Below, piece by piece: positions 14,855-22,404 of a stretch of DNA of 22,404 nt. The translations under genes and the position numbers were made by a program. Under the pieces are notes generated by a model. The model saw only the letters and a list, made by a program, of their open reading frames with translations, had not been told where the DNA came from and did not search any database. Every line of letters starts with the position of its first letter. Position 1 is the first letter of the stretch. This DNA is from a virus: the IMG/VR virus record IMGVR_UViG_3300006165_001776, positions 1-22,404 of that record; one strand, written 5' to 3'.

Positions 14855-17518
14855 TTATGTTAAAGCCATTTCCTTATTCATGATATCGACAACTGCCTGT
14901 CCCATCTTTCTCTTGTCCAACTCAACAGTAACATTCACAGAGGAACCTCCCGTTGTATTAGAAGGAGCAGACATTCTAGCAGCAATAGTTTCTAGGGCGG
15001 CGATTAGTCTTTCTGGTACTTGTCCTCCGCCACCACCAATAGCCTCGGCAACAGGGCCTCCGGGCTTTGCTGCTATTAATTGATCCTTCTTGTTGATTGG
15101 GGTGACCTTTGTTTTGCCTCCATTGTTTTGAATGATAGCATCATCAACCCCGCTAGTGGTTTGAAACCCCCCAGTTGTACCGATTTTTCCGATGGATGGT
15201 GTTCCGGTTTTTGATCCTTCACCAAACCCAGTAAAAGCAGCGTAGGTACCTGCCGCCATCACTCCCATTGCCGCACCCGCTGCCACGGCTCCGTAGACTC
15301 CTAATTTGGCAAAGTTCATGGCCACCGCTACCAAAGCAATAGCACCCGCGACTGCCAAGATGCTTCCTACTATTCCTTTTGATGTTCCATCTAATTGGTC
15401 CAAAAGCCCAGTTAGCATGCTGAATACTGCCATGCCGATCCCAATAGCTTCCATGGCCATACCTATGCCAGCCATCGCTTTTGCTGCTTTGCCAGCCCCT
15501 TTTGCTTGTTTGTCCAATTCCTCAGTCATCGATTTTGTTTGTTCTTTCGTTGATTCCAAAGTTTCCAATTGTGACTTAATGAATTCTTCTTTGTTTTTCG
15601 TTGTGACTATAGTAGCCTCGCCCTCCGCGGCCAATTGCGCTTTAATCCCTGCGGTCAATTTATCTTGATTACCTAGCATATCCTCTATTCCGGATTGCTT
15701 TTGCTGAAGAGATAACAATCTCAACTCTTTGGCAACATTGGCGATACTCATTGCCATGGCAGCAGCCTCTTGCTTTGCCACCTTAATACCAAGAGCAAAT
15801 TTGCCAATACCCATGACCAACATGCCGATCATCACAGGGCCAAAAGCTGATCCTAGGGCGCTAGTTATTGCCGAGAGCGAGTTTGCAACTGGCTCCAAGA
15901 GTTTAGCAAATGGTCCAAACACATTCATGAGAGCGGTTTGGAATTTTTTTAGTGCCGGGATTGCTTCACGAGCCATGTCCTCGATGGTCATTGAGTTTTC
16001 TTTTTGTACTTTATCCAACTCTTCTTGGCTTTTAATCTGACCGTCCAAGATAGCAGTAAGGTCATCAATCTCCATGCCAAAGTTCTTAGCAAGGAATTGC
16101 TTCTCTCTGAAAGGCATATCTCCTAAAGTCTTACCTGCCCTAGCCAAGCCTTGCTGTAGGATTTCCACTTGAGCAAAAGGACCATCGGCTGCTGCCGTAA
16201 CAAGTTCGAACGTGTCGACAAAAGAGCCTCCCAAAACTAGGTTAAAAGCTGCAACCTTGGAAGCTGCTTCATCAAACTCGTCCATCCCATCACTTAAGGA
16301 AAAAAGATTACCCCCAAGTTCGGCAACGGAAACGCCTAAGCTTTTTGCAGCAGCAGCAGTTTTCATCATGATGTCTGGTGCTCTTGCCCCAAATAGAGCT
16401 AGCCTAGGCTGGAGACTCTTCAGGGAGGCGCTAAGTTGATCCGGAGGGATGCCGATTGCTGCTCCTTGTTCCACCATCGTTCTAAATGTCGACTCGGCTT
16501 GTTCTCCACTCATTCCCAGACTGGTCATCATGAAATTCAAGTTATCGCCTGTCTCAGATGCACTGATGCCTAACTGGCTTAAACTCGCGGCTGTTGCGGT
16601 AATCTTATTTTGAAGAGCTACATTGCTTTCACCGTTTTTGTCGATCAATTCTGTAAAGCGGGGAAAGTCTCGCAGCAAAGCAAGTTGAGCCTCCCCTACC
16701 TCTGCTATATTTATACCCAGAGCAGCCATCTCGTTTTGTAAGCCAATAACATTTCCTAGGAATTTTCTTCCTGCGCCCGTACCAGCAGCCAAGCTAGCCC
16801 CAATTGAATCAAAGGCAAGTCCGAGTTCAAGAACCTTGCTGCCCAAGAAGCCAACCATATTGCCGAGAGAAAAGACTTCTCCTATTTGATCGCTTATACC
16901 TGCTGCAAATCCTTGAATTCCGCCTTTAGCGCCTTCTGTTCCGATTGTTTTAAAAAGGTTTGTAAGACCGGGATTAGGCTTAAGCCCTGCCAAACTCCCC
17001 ATCTTATTGACAAGGTTGGCACCAGCGGTTGTTCCTGCTTCTCTGGCGGCTGTGAGTTGGCGCTCAGTGTCGAGTGTCTTGATTAAAGTATTGAGCCTTT
17101 TATCTACTTCCTTGTTTTCATCGCCAGCGCTTTCAACAATCTCTTTTTTTAGAGTAATAATTTCAGCGATTATCTTTTTTTCTTCCTCTGCGGCGACATG
17201 AAGCAACCTACCCTTCGCTACCTCTTCGTCTAATAGGTCATTGTATTTCTTAGTTGTTTTAGTGATATCTTCGAGTGAGGTTTTTCTAAGAGTTGCAAAA
17301 TCAAGCAAGCGTTCGGCTGCTTCTGCTTGCTCTCCATACAACATGGCTGTCTTTTGAGCATCAGAAATTTCTTCACCACGCATACGCCTAAGCCTAGCCT
17401 GATAATCGACTTGCTTTTGAAGAGCCTTGTTCATGCCTTCGAGGAGCTTGCTTTGTTTTGTTTTTTCCTCCGTGACTTTCTTTTGATCTTCAGGAGTATT
17501 GTTGTCGCCTTCAGCCAT
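14855..17518 (-). CDS. Tail tape measure protein
   Basis: This 887-aa protein should set tail length and be ejected with the DNA. The N-terminal 165 residues are coiled coil. A Gly/Ala-rich helical middle follows. Hydrophobic segments that could form membrane helices lie at about 553-578, 681-706 and 713-765. The C-terminal region carries IIQNNGGKTKVTPINKKD and LIAAKPGGPV (796-823), a motif common near the end of tape measure proteins, then SVNVTVELDKRKMG (860-873). No lytic domain is seen. At about 0.15 nm per residue the tail would be roughly 130 nm. It lies after the putative chaperone genes, the usual place. GAGGA overlaps the stop of the upstream gene and precedes the ATG by 10 nt. Confidence 0.92.
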   Translation of the reverse strand: MAEGDNNTPEDQKKVTEEKTKQSKLLEGMNKALQKQVDYQARLRRMRGEEISDAQKTAMLYGEQAEAAERLLDFATLRKTSLEDITKTTKKYNDLLDEEVAKGRLLHVAAEEEKKIIAEIITLKKEIVESAGDENKEVDKRLNTLIKTLDTERQLTAAREAGTTAGANLVNKMGSLAGLKPNPGLTNLFKTIGTEGAKGGIQGFAAGISDQIGEVFSLGNMVGFLGSKVLELGLAFDSIGASLAAGTGAGRKFLGNVIGLQNEMAALGINIAEVGEAQLALLRDFPRFTELIDKNGESNVALQNKITATAASLSQLGISASETGDNLNFMMTSLGMSGEQAESTFRTMVEQGAAIGIPPDQLSASLKSLQPRLALFGARAPDIMMKTAAAAKSLGVSVAELGGNLFSLSDGMDEFDEAASKVAAFNLVLGGSFVDTFELVTAAADGPFAQVEILQQGLARAGKTLGDMPFREKQFLAKNFGMEIDDLTAILDGQIKSQEELDKVQKENSMTIEDMAREAIPALKKFQTALMNVFGPFAKLLEPVANSLSAITSALGSAFGPVMIGMLVMGIGKFALGIKVAKQEAAAMAMSIANVAKELRLLSLQQKQSGIEDMLGNQDKLTAGIKAQLAAEGEATIVTTKNKEEFIKSQLETLESTKEQTKSMTEELDKQAKGAGKAAKAMAGIGMAMEAIGIGMAVFSMLTGLLDQLDGTSKGIVGSILAVAGAIALVAVAMNFAKLGVYGAVAAGAAMGVMAAGTYAAFTGFGEGSKTGTPSIGKIGTTGGFQTTSGVDDAIIQNNGGKTKVTPINKKDQLIAAKPGGPVAEAIGGGGGQVPERLIAALETIAARMSAPSNTTGGSSVNVTVELDKRKMGQAVVDIMNKEMALT

Positions 17519-17532
17519 TTAAAAAGGTTCCT

Positions 17533-17865
17533 CTATTTGAAGGGCCACTTGATTTTTGTTGCTTTCTCAAAATCAGCGATAGCCCTCTCTAGTTTATGTC
17601 TATTATTCAAAGTTTTTGGGTCAGTTAGACCGAACTTTTCGAAGTCATTGAGGTATCTCCTCTCATTCCCTAGGGTGCGAGCAAAGAGATTCAATTGCTC
17701 GGATGTTCCCCTGATTTTTGTAACTGGCTTAAATCCCCCACCGAACATCGCCTTAAGGATAGTTTCGATCTGGAAGCCAAGAGACCTCAAATATGATTCA
17801 TCGACGAGATCTGAGTTTAAATCTATCTCAATGGGTGCAAATTCTTCTACTTTATTGTTGTTCAT
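17533..17865 (-). CDS. Small protein upstream of the tape measure gene, function unknown
   Basis: This 110-aa protein has an acidic N-terminus (1-22) and then a helical, charged body: LRSLGFQIETILKAMFGGG (26-44), VTKIRGTSEQLNLFARTL, FEKFGLTDPKTL and FEKATKIKWPFK at the end. No family is recognised. It lies between the chaperone-like ORFs and the tape measure gene, 14 bp before the latter, so a role in tail assembly is likely by context. The ribosome site GGAGGA is 7 nt before the ATG. It is the first gene after the terminator-like hairpin at 17947..17901. Confidence 0.75.
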   Translation of the reverse strand: MNNNKVEEFAPIEIDLNSDLVDESYLRSLGFQIETILKAMFGGGFKPVTKIRGTSEQLNLFARTLGNERRYLNDFEKFGLTDPKTLNNRHKLERAIADFEKATKIKWPFK

Positions 17866-17900
17866 AGCATATTCCTCCGATATAAATAGTTATAGATAAT

Positions 17901-17947
17901 AAAAAAAAAGATCAAAATAAGCCTTTGGTTATAACTTACCTTGATCT
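17901..17947 (-). terminator. Terminator-like hairpin overlapping the gp51-like stop codon
   Basis: On the minus strand AGATCAAGGTAAG (17947..17935) pairs with CTTATTTTGATCT (17921..17909) along all 13 positions: eleven Watson-Crick pairs and two G-U pairs. The loop is 13 nt and eight T residues follow (17908..17901). The stop codon of the gp51-like ORF (17938..17936) is inside the stem. The stem is AT-rich, so it may be a partial terminator that lowers expression of the tape measure and baseplate genes behind it. Confidence 0.65.
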
Positions 17948-18208
17948 GTTTTTAGATTTCTCTACTTGTTGGTTTTCTTCTTCAAATTGTTTCTGTAGTC
18001 TTCGGATAAACCATCTTCTAATCATTATTGGAAGATTGTATGCCTCAATGAAGCTCCAGCCACCGTGATGCTTGAGGGAAAACATCTCCTCATAGACACT
18101 TTGAATGTAATTACTGCTTAGGCCAAAAAAAGTCGGTGGTAAACGGTACCTCCAAGGCTTGCTCAAAACCACAGTCGCCGCACTCATAATGTTGAACAAG
18201 CTCAACAT
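17936..18208 (-). CDS. gp51-like protein / second tail assembly chaperone ORF
   Basis: The frame from 18208 encodes 90 aa, but the family-like part starts at about residue 27: FFGLSSNYIQSVYEEMFSL, HHGGWSFIEAYNLP and IMIRRWFIRRLQ. This resembles the short gp51-type or chaperone C-terminal proteins of T4-like phages, which start with FFG and end in a basic helix. The first 26 residues overlap the end of the zinc protein gene in another frame and look like by-product. Neither ATG (18208, 18187) has a Shine-Dalgarno. The frame can be joined to the upstream gene by a +1 (or -2) shift at the T7 run at 18131..18125. The main product may thus be a fusion of about 350 aa. The true start is uncertain. 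Confidence 0.6.
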   Translation of the reverse strand: MLSLFNIMSAATVVLSKPWRYRLPPTFFGLSSNYIQSVYEEMFSLKHHGGWSFIEAYNLPIMIRRWFIRRLQKQFEEENQQVEKSKNRSR

Positions 18209-18983
18209 TGGGCATAATATTTCTGTAAGTTGTCCTCAAGAACTTAGAATCCAAAGCTGGCATGTTATCAACAAACTGGCTAATTTCAACTGGGGTTCCT
18301 TCGGAAGTAATAGATACTACATATCCTTTAATTTGGTCTGTCATCCCCAAAGGATCTAAGCGATGTTTCTTCCTAGAAGCTTCATGGGCTGCAAGTTTTT
18401 TTTCATCATGACCTGTTTGTGGCTTTACCTCCACTACGGCATTGGTCTTTGGAAGTGTAATCAGGAACGTTCCATTGTTTGTTTGCTCTGCATCATATTG
18501 CGAAAGCTCTGGATCGTTGATTACTGCTGCTTCTTCTAAATCAAATTCCTTCTCTTCAGCGCTACCACAAGACGGGCAGGATACTTTTGTAATATATTCC
18601 GCTCCATATCCAGTAATTCTCGTTGCAACAACCAATGCGTTCTTGTCGCCAATGATGAGATCTTCAACCTTCACATTATTTTCCACGATAACGCTTTGAA
18701 GAAGCTTATCAATGGCGACACCTTTCTTAAGATAAGACTGGTTAACAAGGATATCCTCGTCCTTCGCTGTCATATGCCTAATTTCGATTGTGTCTTTATT
18801 GTGGAGGGGGTGACCTTCTGCATAGAACTTGCCCTTGGAAGGCAAATCAACATACTCAGTTGGAACAACATAAGACATTGTTTGAGTTCTTGCTTCGTGT
18901 TGTTGTAGAATTTCTTGGGGGGGAATGTCTGAATCAGGGGAAAGTGGACCCCCAAAACGATCTTGGTTATTTCTAGAACTCAT
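18111..18983 (-). CDS. T4 gp26-like zinc-binding baseplate/tail assembly protein
   Basis: This 290-aa protein matches the T4 baseplate gp26-type pattern: VPTEYVDLPSKGKFY (40-54), EIRHMTAKDEDIL (67-79) and KGVAIDKLL (87-95). Two CxxC pairs, CPSC (136-139) and CGDC (268-271), probably bind one zinc ion. DPLGMTDQIKGYV (210-222) lies in the helical part. The end, VPFTTDFFWPKQ, overlaps the next ORF by 98 bp. Position between tail tube and tape measure is that of tail assembly chaperones, which in many phages make a minor frameshifted longer form. It could therefore be an assembly factor that is absent from the virion. GAGG lies 6 nt before the ATG. Confidence 0.65.
   Translation of the reverse strand: MSSRNNQDRFGGPLSPDSDIPPQEILQQHEARTQTMSYVVPTEYVDLPSKGKFYAEGHPLHNKDTIEIRHMTAKDEDILVNQSYLKKGVAIDKLLQSVIVENNVKVEDLIIGDKNALVVATRITGYGAEYITKVSCPSCGSAEEKEFDLEEAAVINDPELSQYDAEQTNNGTFLITLPKTNAVVEVKPQTGHDEKKLAAHEASRKKHRLDPLGMTDQIKGYVVSITSEGTPVEISQFVDNMPALDSKFLRTTYRNIMPNVELVQHYECGDCGFEQALEVPFTTDFFWPKQ
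18125..18131 (-). other. Possible programmed frameshift site (T7 run)
   Basis: On the minus strand the reading frame of the gp26-like gene is GAC TTT TTT TGG, and the gp51-like frame is ACT TTT TTT GGC. A +1 shift on the last TTT (or a -2 shift) moves ribosomes from one frame to the other. Both frames read Phe-Phe here, so the tRNA can re-pair. The zero-frame stop is only 10 nt after the T run. A one-base loss in the run, real or from sequencing, would fuse the two genes. Confidence 0.45.
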
Positions 18984-19054
18984 CTATGCCTCATTAGATT
19001 GTGTGGTATAGTAACTATATCCTACTTCAAAAAAGATGTTAAATATTTTTTGCG

Positions 19055-19660
19055 TTATTTGACTTCTGCGCCAAGACCTGAGATGTTCTTAAAATCTTTG
19101 CCAGCATTGGCTCTTCTTGGACCCTCATTCTCACCAGCAGTATTATAAGTTGCGTAGTCATATTTAACTGTAACATCGAAGGACATAAGTTCGTCTCCGC
19201 TATAGTCAAACTCTCCAAAATTGGCTTGGCTAATCCAAGCATTGTGAAGTGACCACCTATCGATGATACCACCGTCTGCATCAATTGCCGTAATGAATAG
19301 GTTTATAACTGCTGATGCCTTAGATATCGTTCCTTGGGACTTAGGGTTAATTGCTTGACTAGGGAGTCGATATCCAGAAGATGCCAGCATCCCCATCAAC
19401 ATAGCGGTAGAGTCTGGATTAACTGCATCAACAACACTAAAGGAAACATCTTGCCAAGTTAATCTTCCGGGGAAGTAAAAGGTGTGATTCAAATAAGAGT
19501 GAGTCGCCTCGTTAATTTGAAAACTTGGGCGACTCACCTTTTGGATTAGCCATTGCTCAAAGCTTTGTCCACCCTTAGAAACATTTAAGAGAAATCTATA
19601 CTTTCTTTTTGCTTCTGCGTTTGAATTTGCCCAAAATCTTTTATTGTTGTCGACTGCCAT
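19055..19660 (-). CDS. Tail tube protein (T4 gp19-like)
   Basis: This 201-aa protein is the major inner tube subunit; hexamer rings stack to form the channel for DNA. The pattern is that of T4-like tube proteins: YRFLLNVSK (21-29), a mid-region WLIQKVSRPSFQI (37-49), YFPGRLTWQDVSFSVVDAV (62-80), then DRWSLHNAWISQANFGEFDY (134-153) and SFDVTVKYDYATY (160-172). Length is slightly above T4 gp19 (163 aa). It follows the sheath gene after 70 bp, the usual order. AAAGGA lies about 10-11 nt before the ATG. The AT-rich gap in front of it (19661..19730) holds no clear promoter on this strand. The 71-bp gap behind it (18984..19054) has a weak A/T hairpin only. Confidence 0.87.
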   Translation of the reverse strand: MAVDNNKRFWANSNAEAKRKYRFLLNVSKGGQSFEQWLIQKVSRPSFQINEATHSYLNHTFYFPGRLTWQDVSFSVVDAVNPDSTAMLMGMLASSGYRLPSQAINPKSQGTISKASAVINLFITAIDADGGIIDRWSLHNAWISQANFGEFDYSGDELMSFDVTVKYDYATYNTAGENEGPRRANAGKDFKNISGLGAEVK

Positions 19661-19730
19661 TGTATTAAATTTCCTTTAATTTTTTTGATTATAAAACCTG
19701 TTATATTATAAATAGTTTTTATATTACTTT

Positions 19731-22404
19731 TTAGTCCTCAAATCCTGCGCCGGAGTTGGTAATCACGAAATCAATTGCGAAGAACTCAACAGCCTTAGTA
19801 GGTTTCAAAAAGACTTTCGCGTAGATAGTGTTTCTGTCGATAAGGTCTGGTGTGGTTGTAGATTCATCCAAGATGACCTTAAAGGCATCTAGACCAAAGT
19901 TATTCTTAATATTGTTCAAGAATGGATTAGCTCTAGATAAGAAGTTGTTCCAAGTTAATTCAACATTTGGCTCAAATAACAATGTGGAAGCAATTCTGGA
20001 GATTTCCTTCTTAACAAAGATCATCAATCTTCTCACGTTGATTCTATCCAAAGCAGAAGGTGTAACTTGAAGGGTCTTTTGACCGAAGATTACAATACCC
20101 TCATTTGGGAAAGTTGCGATTGGGTTGATGTTTGCCTCGTAAAGATCGTCTCTTTGCTTAGAGGTCAATTTGCTTCTAACCATGGTAACAGGGATTCCTG
20201 CTGCGCCGCCTGTCAAGCCGCCTCTGCTAAACCCTGCTGGTGCAAACCAGAGGGCTGATTCTTTCTCGGAGAAGGATAGTGCTCCTAGTGCTGCCACTGA
20301 TGGTGGTGCCCACAAGCCCCTTCCATTAATTGTATCTGTAATTCTAACCCAAGGGTAGTAACAAGCACCGTAGCTTGAGTTAAGATTACGTGCAGTCATG
20401 TTATTGACAACATCGGCAACATGAGTTGTTGAAATCCTTTGCTGCTCAGTCTGATAGTCTTCAGAGGCTGGTGTGTATCCACCTCTTGGGTCGATGATTG
20501 CCAGAGTGTCTCCACGACCTTCTACAATTTCGATCATAGATGTTGTAAGACCTTGATTAACAATTCCGGGGGCAGTAAGAATATTGCCTTCGATGAATTC
20601 TGCATCAGCATACATATCAATAGCTTTCTTTACAGAGTAATACATAGAGTATCCAACATCAGTTGCTCCTTCGGGAAGCGCTCTGGTTTGATTAAAAGGT
20701 TCTTCTTCTGTGATGTCAAATCCATTATAGCCTCCATAGAACGGAGAGGTGAATCTATCATATCCAGCGTCCAAAACAGCCTTGTAAGATCCAGTCATAG
20801 CTGTAATTGAAGCTCCCCTAGATCTAGAACCAGAGGCGTAGAATACAGAACCTGTTGGGCTACCACCGCCAAGACCAGAAACGCCGCTTCTCTGCAAATC
20901 ATCAAGAGAGAAGTACCAAGATACTTGGGTCGTGTCTGCAACTGGTGTGAATCCGTTAGCCCCTCCTGCGCCTTTTGGCAATGTATATAAAGTGTCAAAA
21001 TTGCTCTCGTCGAATACAACCGACGTGAGTGTTTGTGAGAAAGATGCTCCGAAGTAAGCCTCAGTCGGATCCGACAACCCATCTGCGCTAGCACTAATTC
21101 TTAGAGGAATTTCTGGGAAACTAACTGACCCTGTGAATTGTATTCCAGTATGATTAGTACTTAACTGGACAACTCCGGGGTCGATGGATCCTGTCACCGC
21201 ACCAAAGCAGTTTCCGGCGGATCCGGAACCAGCATCAAGAAATGGTGCCACGTCCGTAACTGGCAAGCTTCCCGATAGATGCTCTTGACTACTGACAAGG
21301 GAGAAGTCTTTTAATTTGACTGGTCCATATACCCCGAACGGAAGAAGTTCAGGGTTTGTCTGTGCGGCTTCAACAGAAGAAGCCATTTCTATGCGAACAA
21401 TCTTGGAGATGTTAGGATAGGATCCATACTCAACCAATCTAAGGTTGGTGGTGTCCCACTCTACATGCATATCGCCAATTTGACTAGCGATATAGTTTGG
21501 TGAGTTGGGATCTAAAGTAAGGTTTGTGTATCTCTCAACATATTTCCTAGCACCATCTGAATCCCTAGCACCTCTGATAGCCAAAGTGAAAGTTCCGTAT
21601 GGGGTATTATCATTTCTAGAGTATCTCAAATCTTCAATAGAAACCTTAAAATCTCTCTGCTCCTCCTCTCCTGTAGATATAGTATGAAGCTTAAATAGTT
21701 TTGTGATTGTATTAAGGTTCTCAGGGTTGTAAGGAGGGCTTAGGTCTGCATTGACAGATTCGACTGCGCTTGCAGCAGTGTTTCTCAAGTCCTGAGAGAA
21801 GAACCAACCAGTTTGCGATGGGACTGTAGCGAATTTAAAATTACCACCATCAGCCATGGTAGCGCCATTACCAATTCTCATAATGACACCATAACAATTT
21901 TGACTAGCAGAAAGGGTTTGTTTGACATGTCTATCGTAAGACTGACCTAGAAAGAAGGTTGATGTACTGTCATTGGCTGTGTCGACCAACGCGCTGTTTG
22001 TTTTCGTTGGATTGGTGTTAAAAACTTTTCTGATATAGTTTTGAGAACTTTGATCAAAGTTAAATGCTGTTTCCTTAACAATGTTGTTTTCAGAAGCAAG
22101 TGTCCTGTTTCCTGTTTTGTTATAAACTCTAATTTTGAATGTCTTGCTGGTGTCCAATGAACAAACCATAACAGAAGATCCTGTGACTTTCGCCCCACCG
22201 TTGAACCCTAAAGTGGAATTTCTAATAGATCCAGAAAGGGTAGGACCGCCTTCTGTGCTATAGAATGTTGCAGCCAAACAACCGGGAACAGACTCTCTAT
22301 CTTGGCCGGCAGCCCCAGAATTAAAAAGGAAAAGACCGTATGCCCCACCACCTTCAGGAGATGTAGCGCCAGTCTTCTTTGGCAATTCCCACCCTGCGGT
22401 CGCA
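19731..22404 (-). CDS. Tail sheath protein, 5' end outside the window
   Basis: About 890 residues of the contractile sheath subunit are visible. The reading frame stays open to the window edge (…A-T-A-G-W-E before LPKK), and the first visible residues look internal, so the gene continues past 22404; the TTG at 22385 is not a convincing start. The C-terminal part is typical: FYGGYNGFDITEEEPFN, APGIVNQGLT, ALIDPRGGYTP-like AIIDPRGGYTP, then RRLMIFVKKEI, ANPFLNNIKNNFGL and a final strand-forming segment ending NSGAGFED, which links neighbouring subunits in the sheath mesh. T4 gp18 is 659 aa; this protein is larger even when cut, with Ser/Gly-rich middle segments (about 370-560) that are probably surface domains. 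Confidence 0.93.
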   Translation of the reverse strand, partial: ATAGWELPKKTGATSPEGGGAYGLFLFNSGAAGQDRESVPGCLAATFYSTEGGPTLSGSIRNSTLGFNGGAKVTGSSVMVCSLDTSKTFKIRVYNKTGNRTLASENNIVKETAFNFDQSSQNYIRKVFNTNPTKTNSALVDTANDSTSTFFLGQSYDRHVKQTLSASQNCYGVIMRIGNGATMADGGNFKFATVPSQTGWFFSQDLRNTAASAVESVNADLSPPYNPENLNTITKLFKLHTISTGEEEQRDFKVSIEDLRYSRNDNTPYGTFTLAIRGARDSDGARKYVERYTNLTLDPNSPNYIASQIGDMHVEWDTTNLRLVEYGSYPNISKIVRIEMASSVEAAQTNPELLPFGVYGPVKLKDFSLVSSQEHLSGSLPVTDVAPFLDAGSGSAGNCFGAVTGSIDPGVVQLSTNHTGIQFTGSVSFPEIPLRISASADGLSDPTEAYFGASFSQTLTSVVFDESNFDTLYTLPKGAGGANGFTPVADTTQVSWYFSLDDLQRSGVSGLGGGSPTGSVFYASGSRSRGASITAMTGSYKAVLDAGYDRFTSPFYGGYNGFDITEEEPFNQTRALPEGATDVGYSMYYSVKKAIDMYADAEFIEGNILTAPGIVNQGLTTSMIEIVEGRGDTLAIIDPRGGYTPASEDYQTEQQRISTTHVADVVNNMTARNLNSSYGACYYPWVRITDTINGRGLWAPPSVAALGALSFSEKESALWFAPAGFSRGGLTGGAAGIPVTMVRSKLTSKQRDDLYEANINPIATFPNEGIVIFGQKTLQVTPSALDRINVRRLMIFVKKEISRIASTLLFEPNVELTWNNFLSRANPFLNNIKNNFGLDAFKVILDESTTTPDLIDRNTIYAKVFLKPTKAVEFFAIDFVITNSGAGFED

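Noticed and set aside
16708-16715. TATAAATA on the minus strand inside the tape measure gene (also at 5018..5011 in the lipoprotein gene)
   Set aside because: Both lie within coding sequence (Ile-Asn-Ile and Tyr-Lys-Tyr codons), and no gene start follows at a suitable distance except by chance.
19007-19019. Inverted repeat TATAGT-T-ACTATA between tube and gp26-like genes
   Set aside because: One-base spacer makes it unlikely as a hairpin, and it is single copy; it could be a protein site but nothing supports that.
19027-19051. A/T hairpin CAAAAAA...TTTTTTG after the tube gene as a terminator
   Set aside because: The stem is nearly pure A-T with no T run beyond it; too weak to call.
20439-20810. 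Plus-strand frame of 123 aa inside the sheath gene
   Set aside because: Antisense to a conserved sheath region, no ribosome site and odd Cys/Ser/Phe-rich composition.
22383-22385. TTG as the start codon of the sheath gene
   Set aside because: The frame is open up to the window edge and the first visible residues look internal; there is no ribosome site before the TTG. The gene is treated as cut by the window.
1-22404. tRNA genes, CRISPR arrays, insertion sequences, integrase or attachment sites
   Set aside because: No cloverleaf-like sequence, spaced direct repeats, transposase or integrase motifs were seen on reading either strand.

Overview
The window is part of the genome of a tailed phage with a contractile tail (myovirus morphology). 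It carries a tail sheath, tail tube, tape measure, LysM-type and tube-cap baseplate proteins, and a T4-style replication set (DnaB-like helicase, RecA/UvsX-like recombinase, gp32-like zinc SSB, FEN-type 5' nuclease). Every convincing gene is on the minus strand, so transcription runs from high to low coordinates. The DNA is AT-leaning with short gaps, good Shine-Dalgarno sites and several start/stop overlaps. The tail and recombination genes recall T4, but the DNA polymerase is a very small family A enzyme, so this looks like a distant T4 relative. A marine or aquatic source is likely from the gene set (class II RNR, IscA-like protein) but is inference; the host cannot be named.

Tail module (22404 down to about 9247). 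In transcription order: a tail sheath cut by the window edge; tail tube; a zinc-binding gp26-like protein overlapping a gp51-like ORF with a possible programmed frameshift (tail assembly chaperone position); a strong terminator-like hairpin; a small conserved-looking protein; tape measure; tube-cap/junction protein; LysM protein; a 968-aa hub-like protein with a coiled-coil insert; and a 482-aa protein of unknown function with three HxH motifs.

Replication module (9236 down to 80). The tail genes run directly into a 395-aa polymerase gene with a 10-bp gap. It overlaps a gene for a protein with a degenerate tubulin/FtsZ fold. Then come the SSB (own sigma70-type promoter, strong terminator behind it), the recombinase, a small very basic repeat lipoprotein, a second sigma70-type promoter, a small acidic helical protein, the 5' nuclease, a possible 18-codon mini-ORF, the helicase, a class II (B12-dependent) ribonucleotide reductase and an IscA-type Fe-S carrier. 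A third promoter with the same -35 block lies at the left edge and fires out of the window.

Most notable: (1) a tubulin/FtsZ-like protein that has lost the GTP-binding glycine loop and the catalytic T7 motif and is translationally coupled to the polymerase; (2) a 98-bp overlap with a T7 slippery run in the putative tail-chaperone pair, the second ORF lacking a ribosome binding site; (3) a minimal family A polymerase with no proofreading domain and a Ser in motif C; (4) a lipoprotein made almost entirely of three 12-residue repeats, with its Shine-Dalgarno in a hairpin loop. No tRNA, CRISPR array, IS element or plus-strand gene was found, and no gap exceeds 300 bp.
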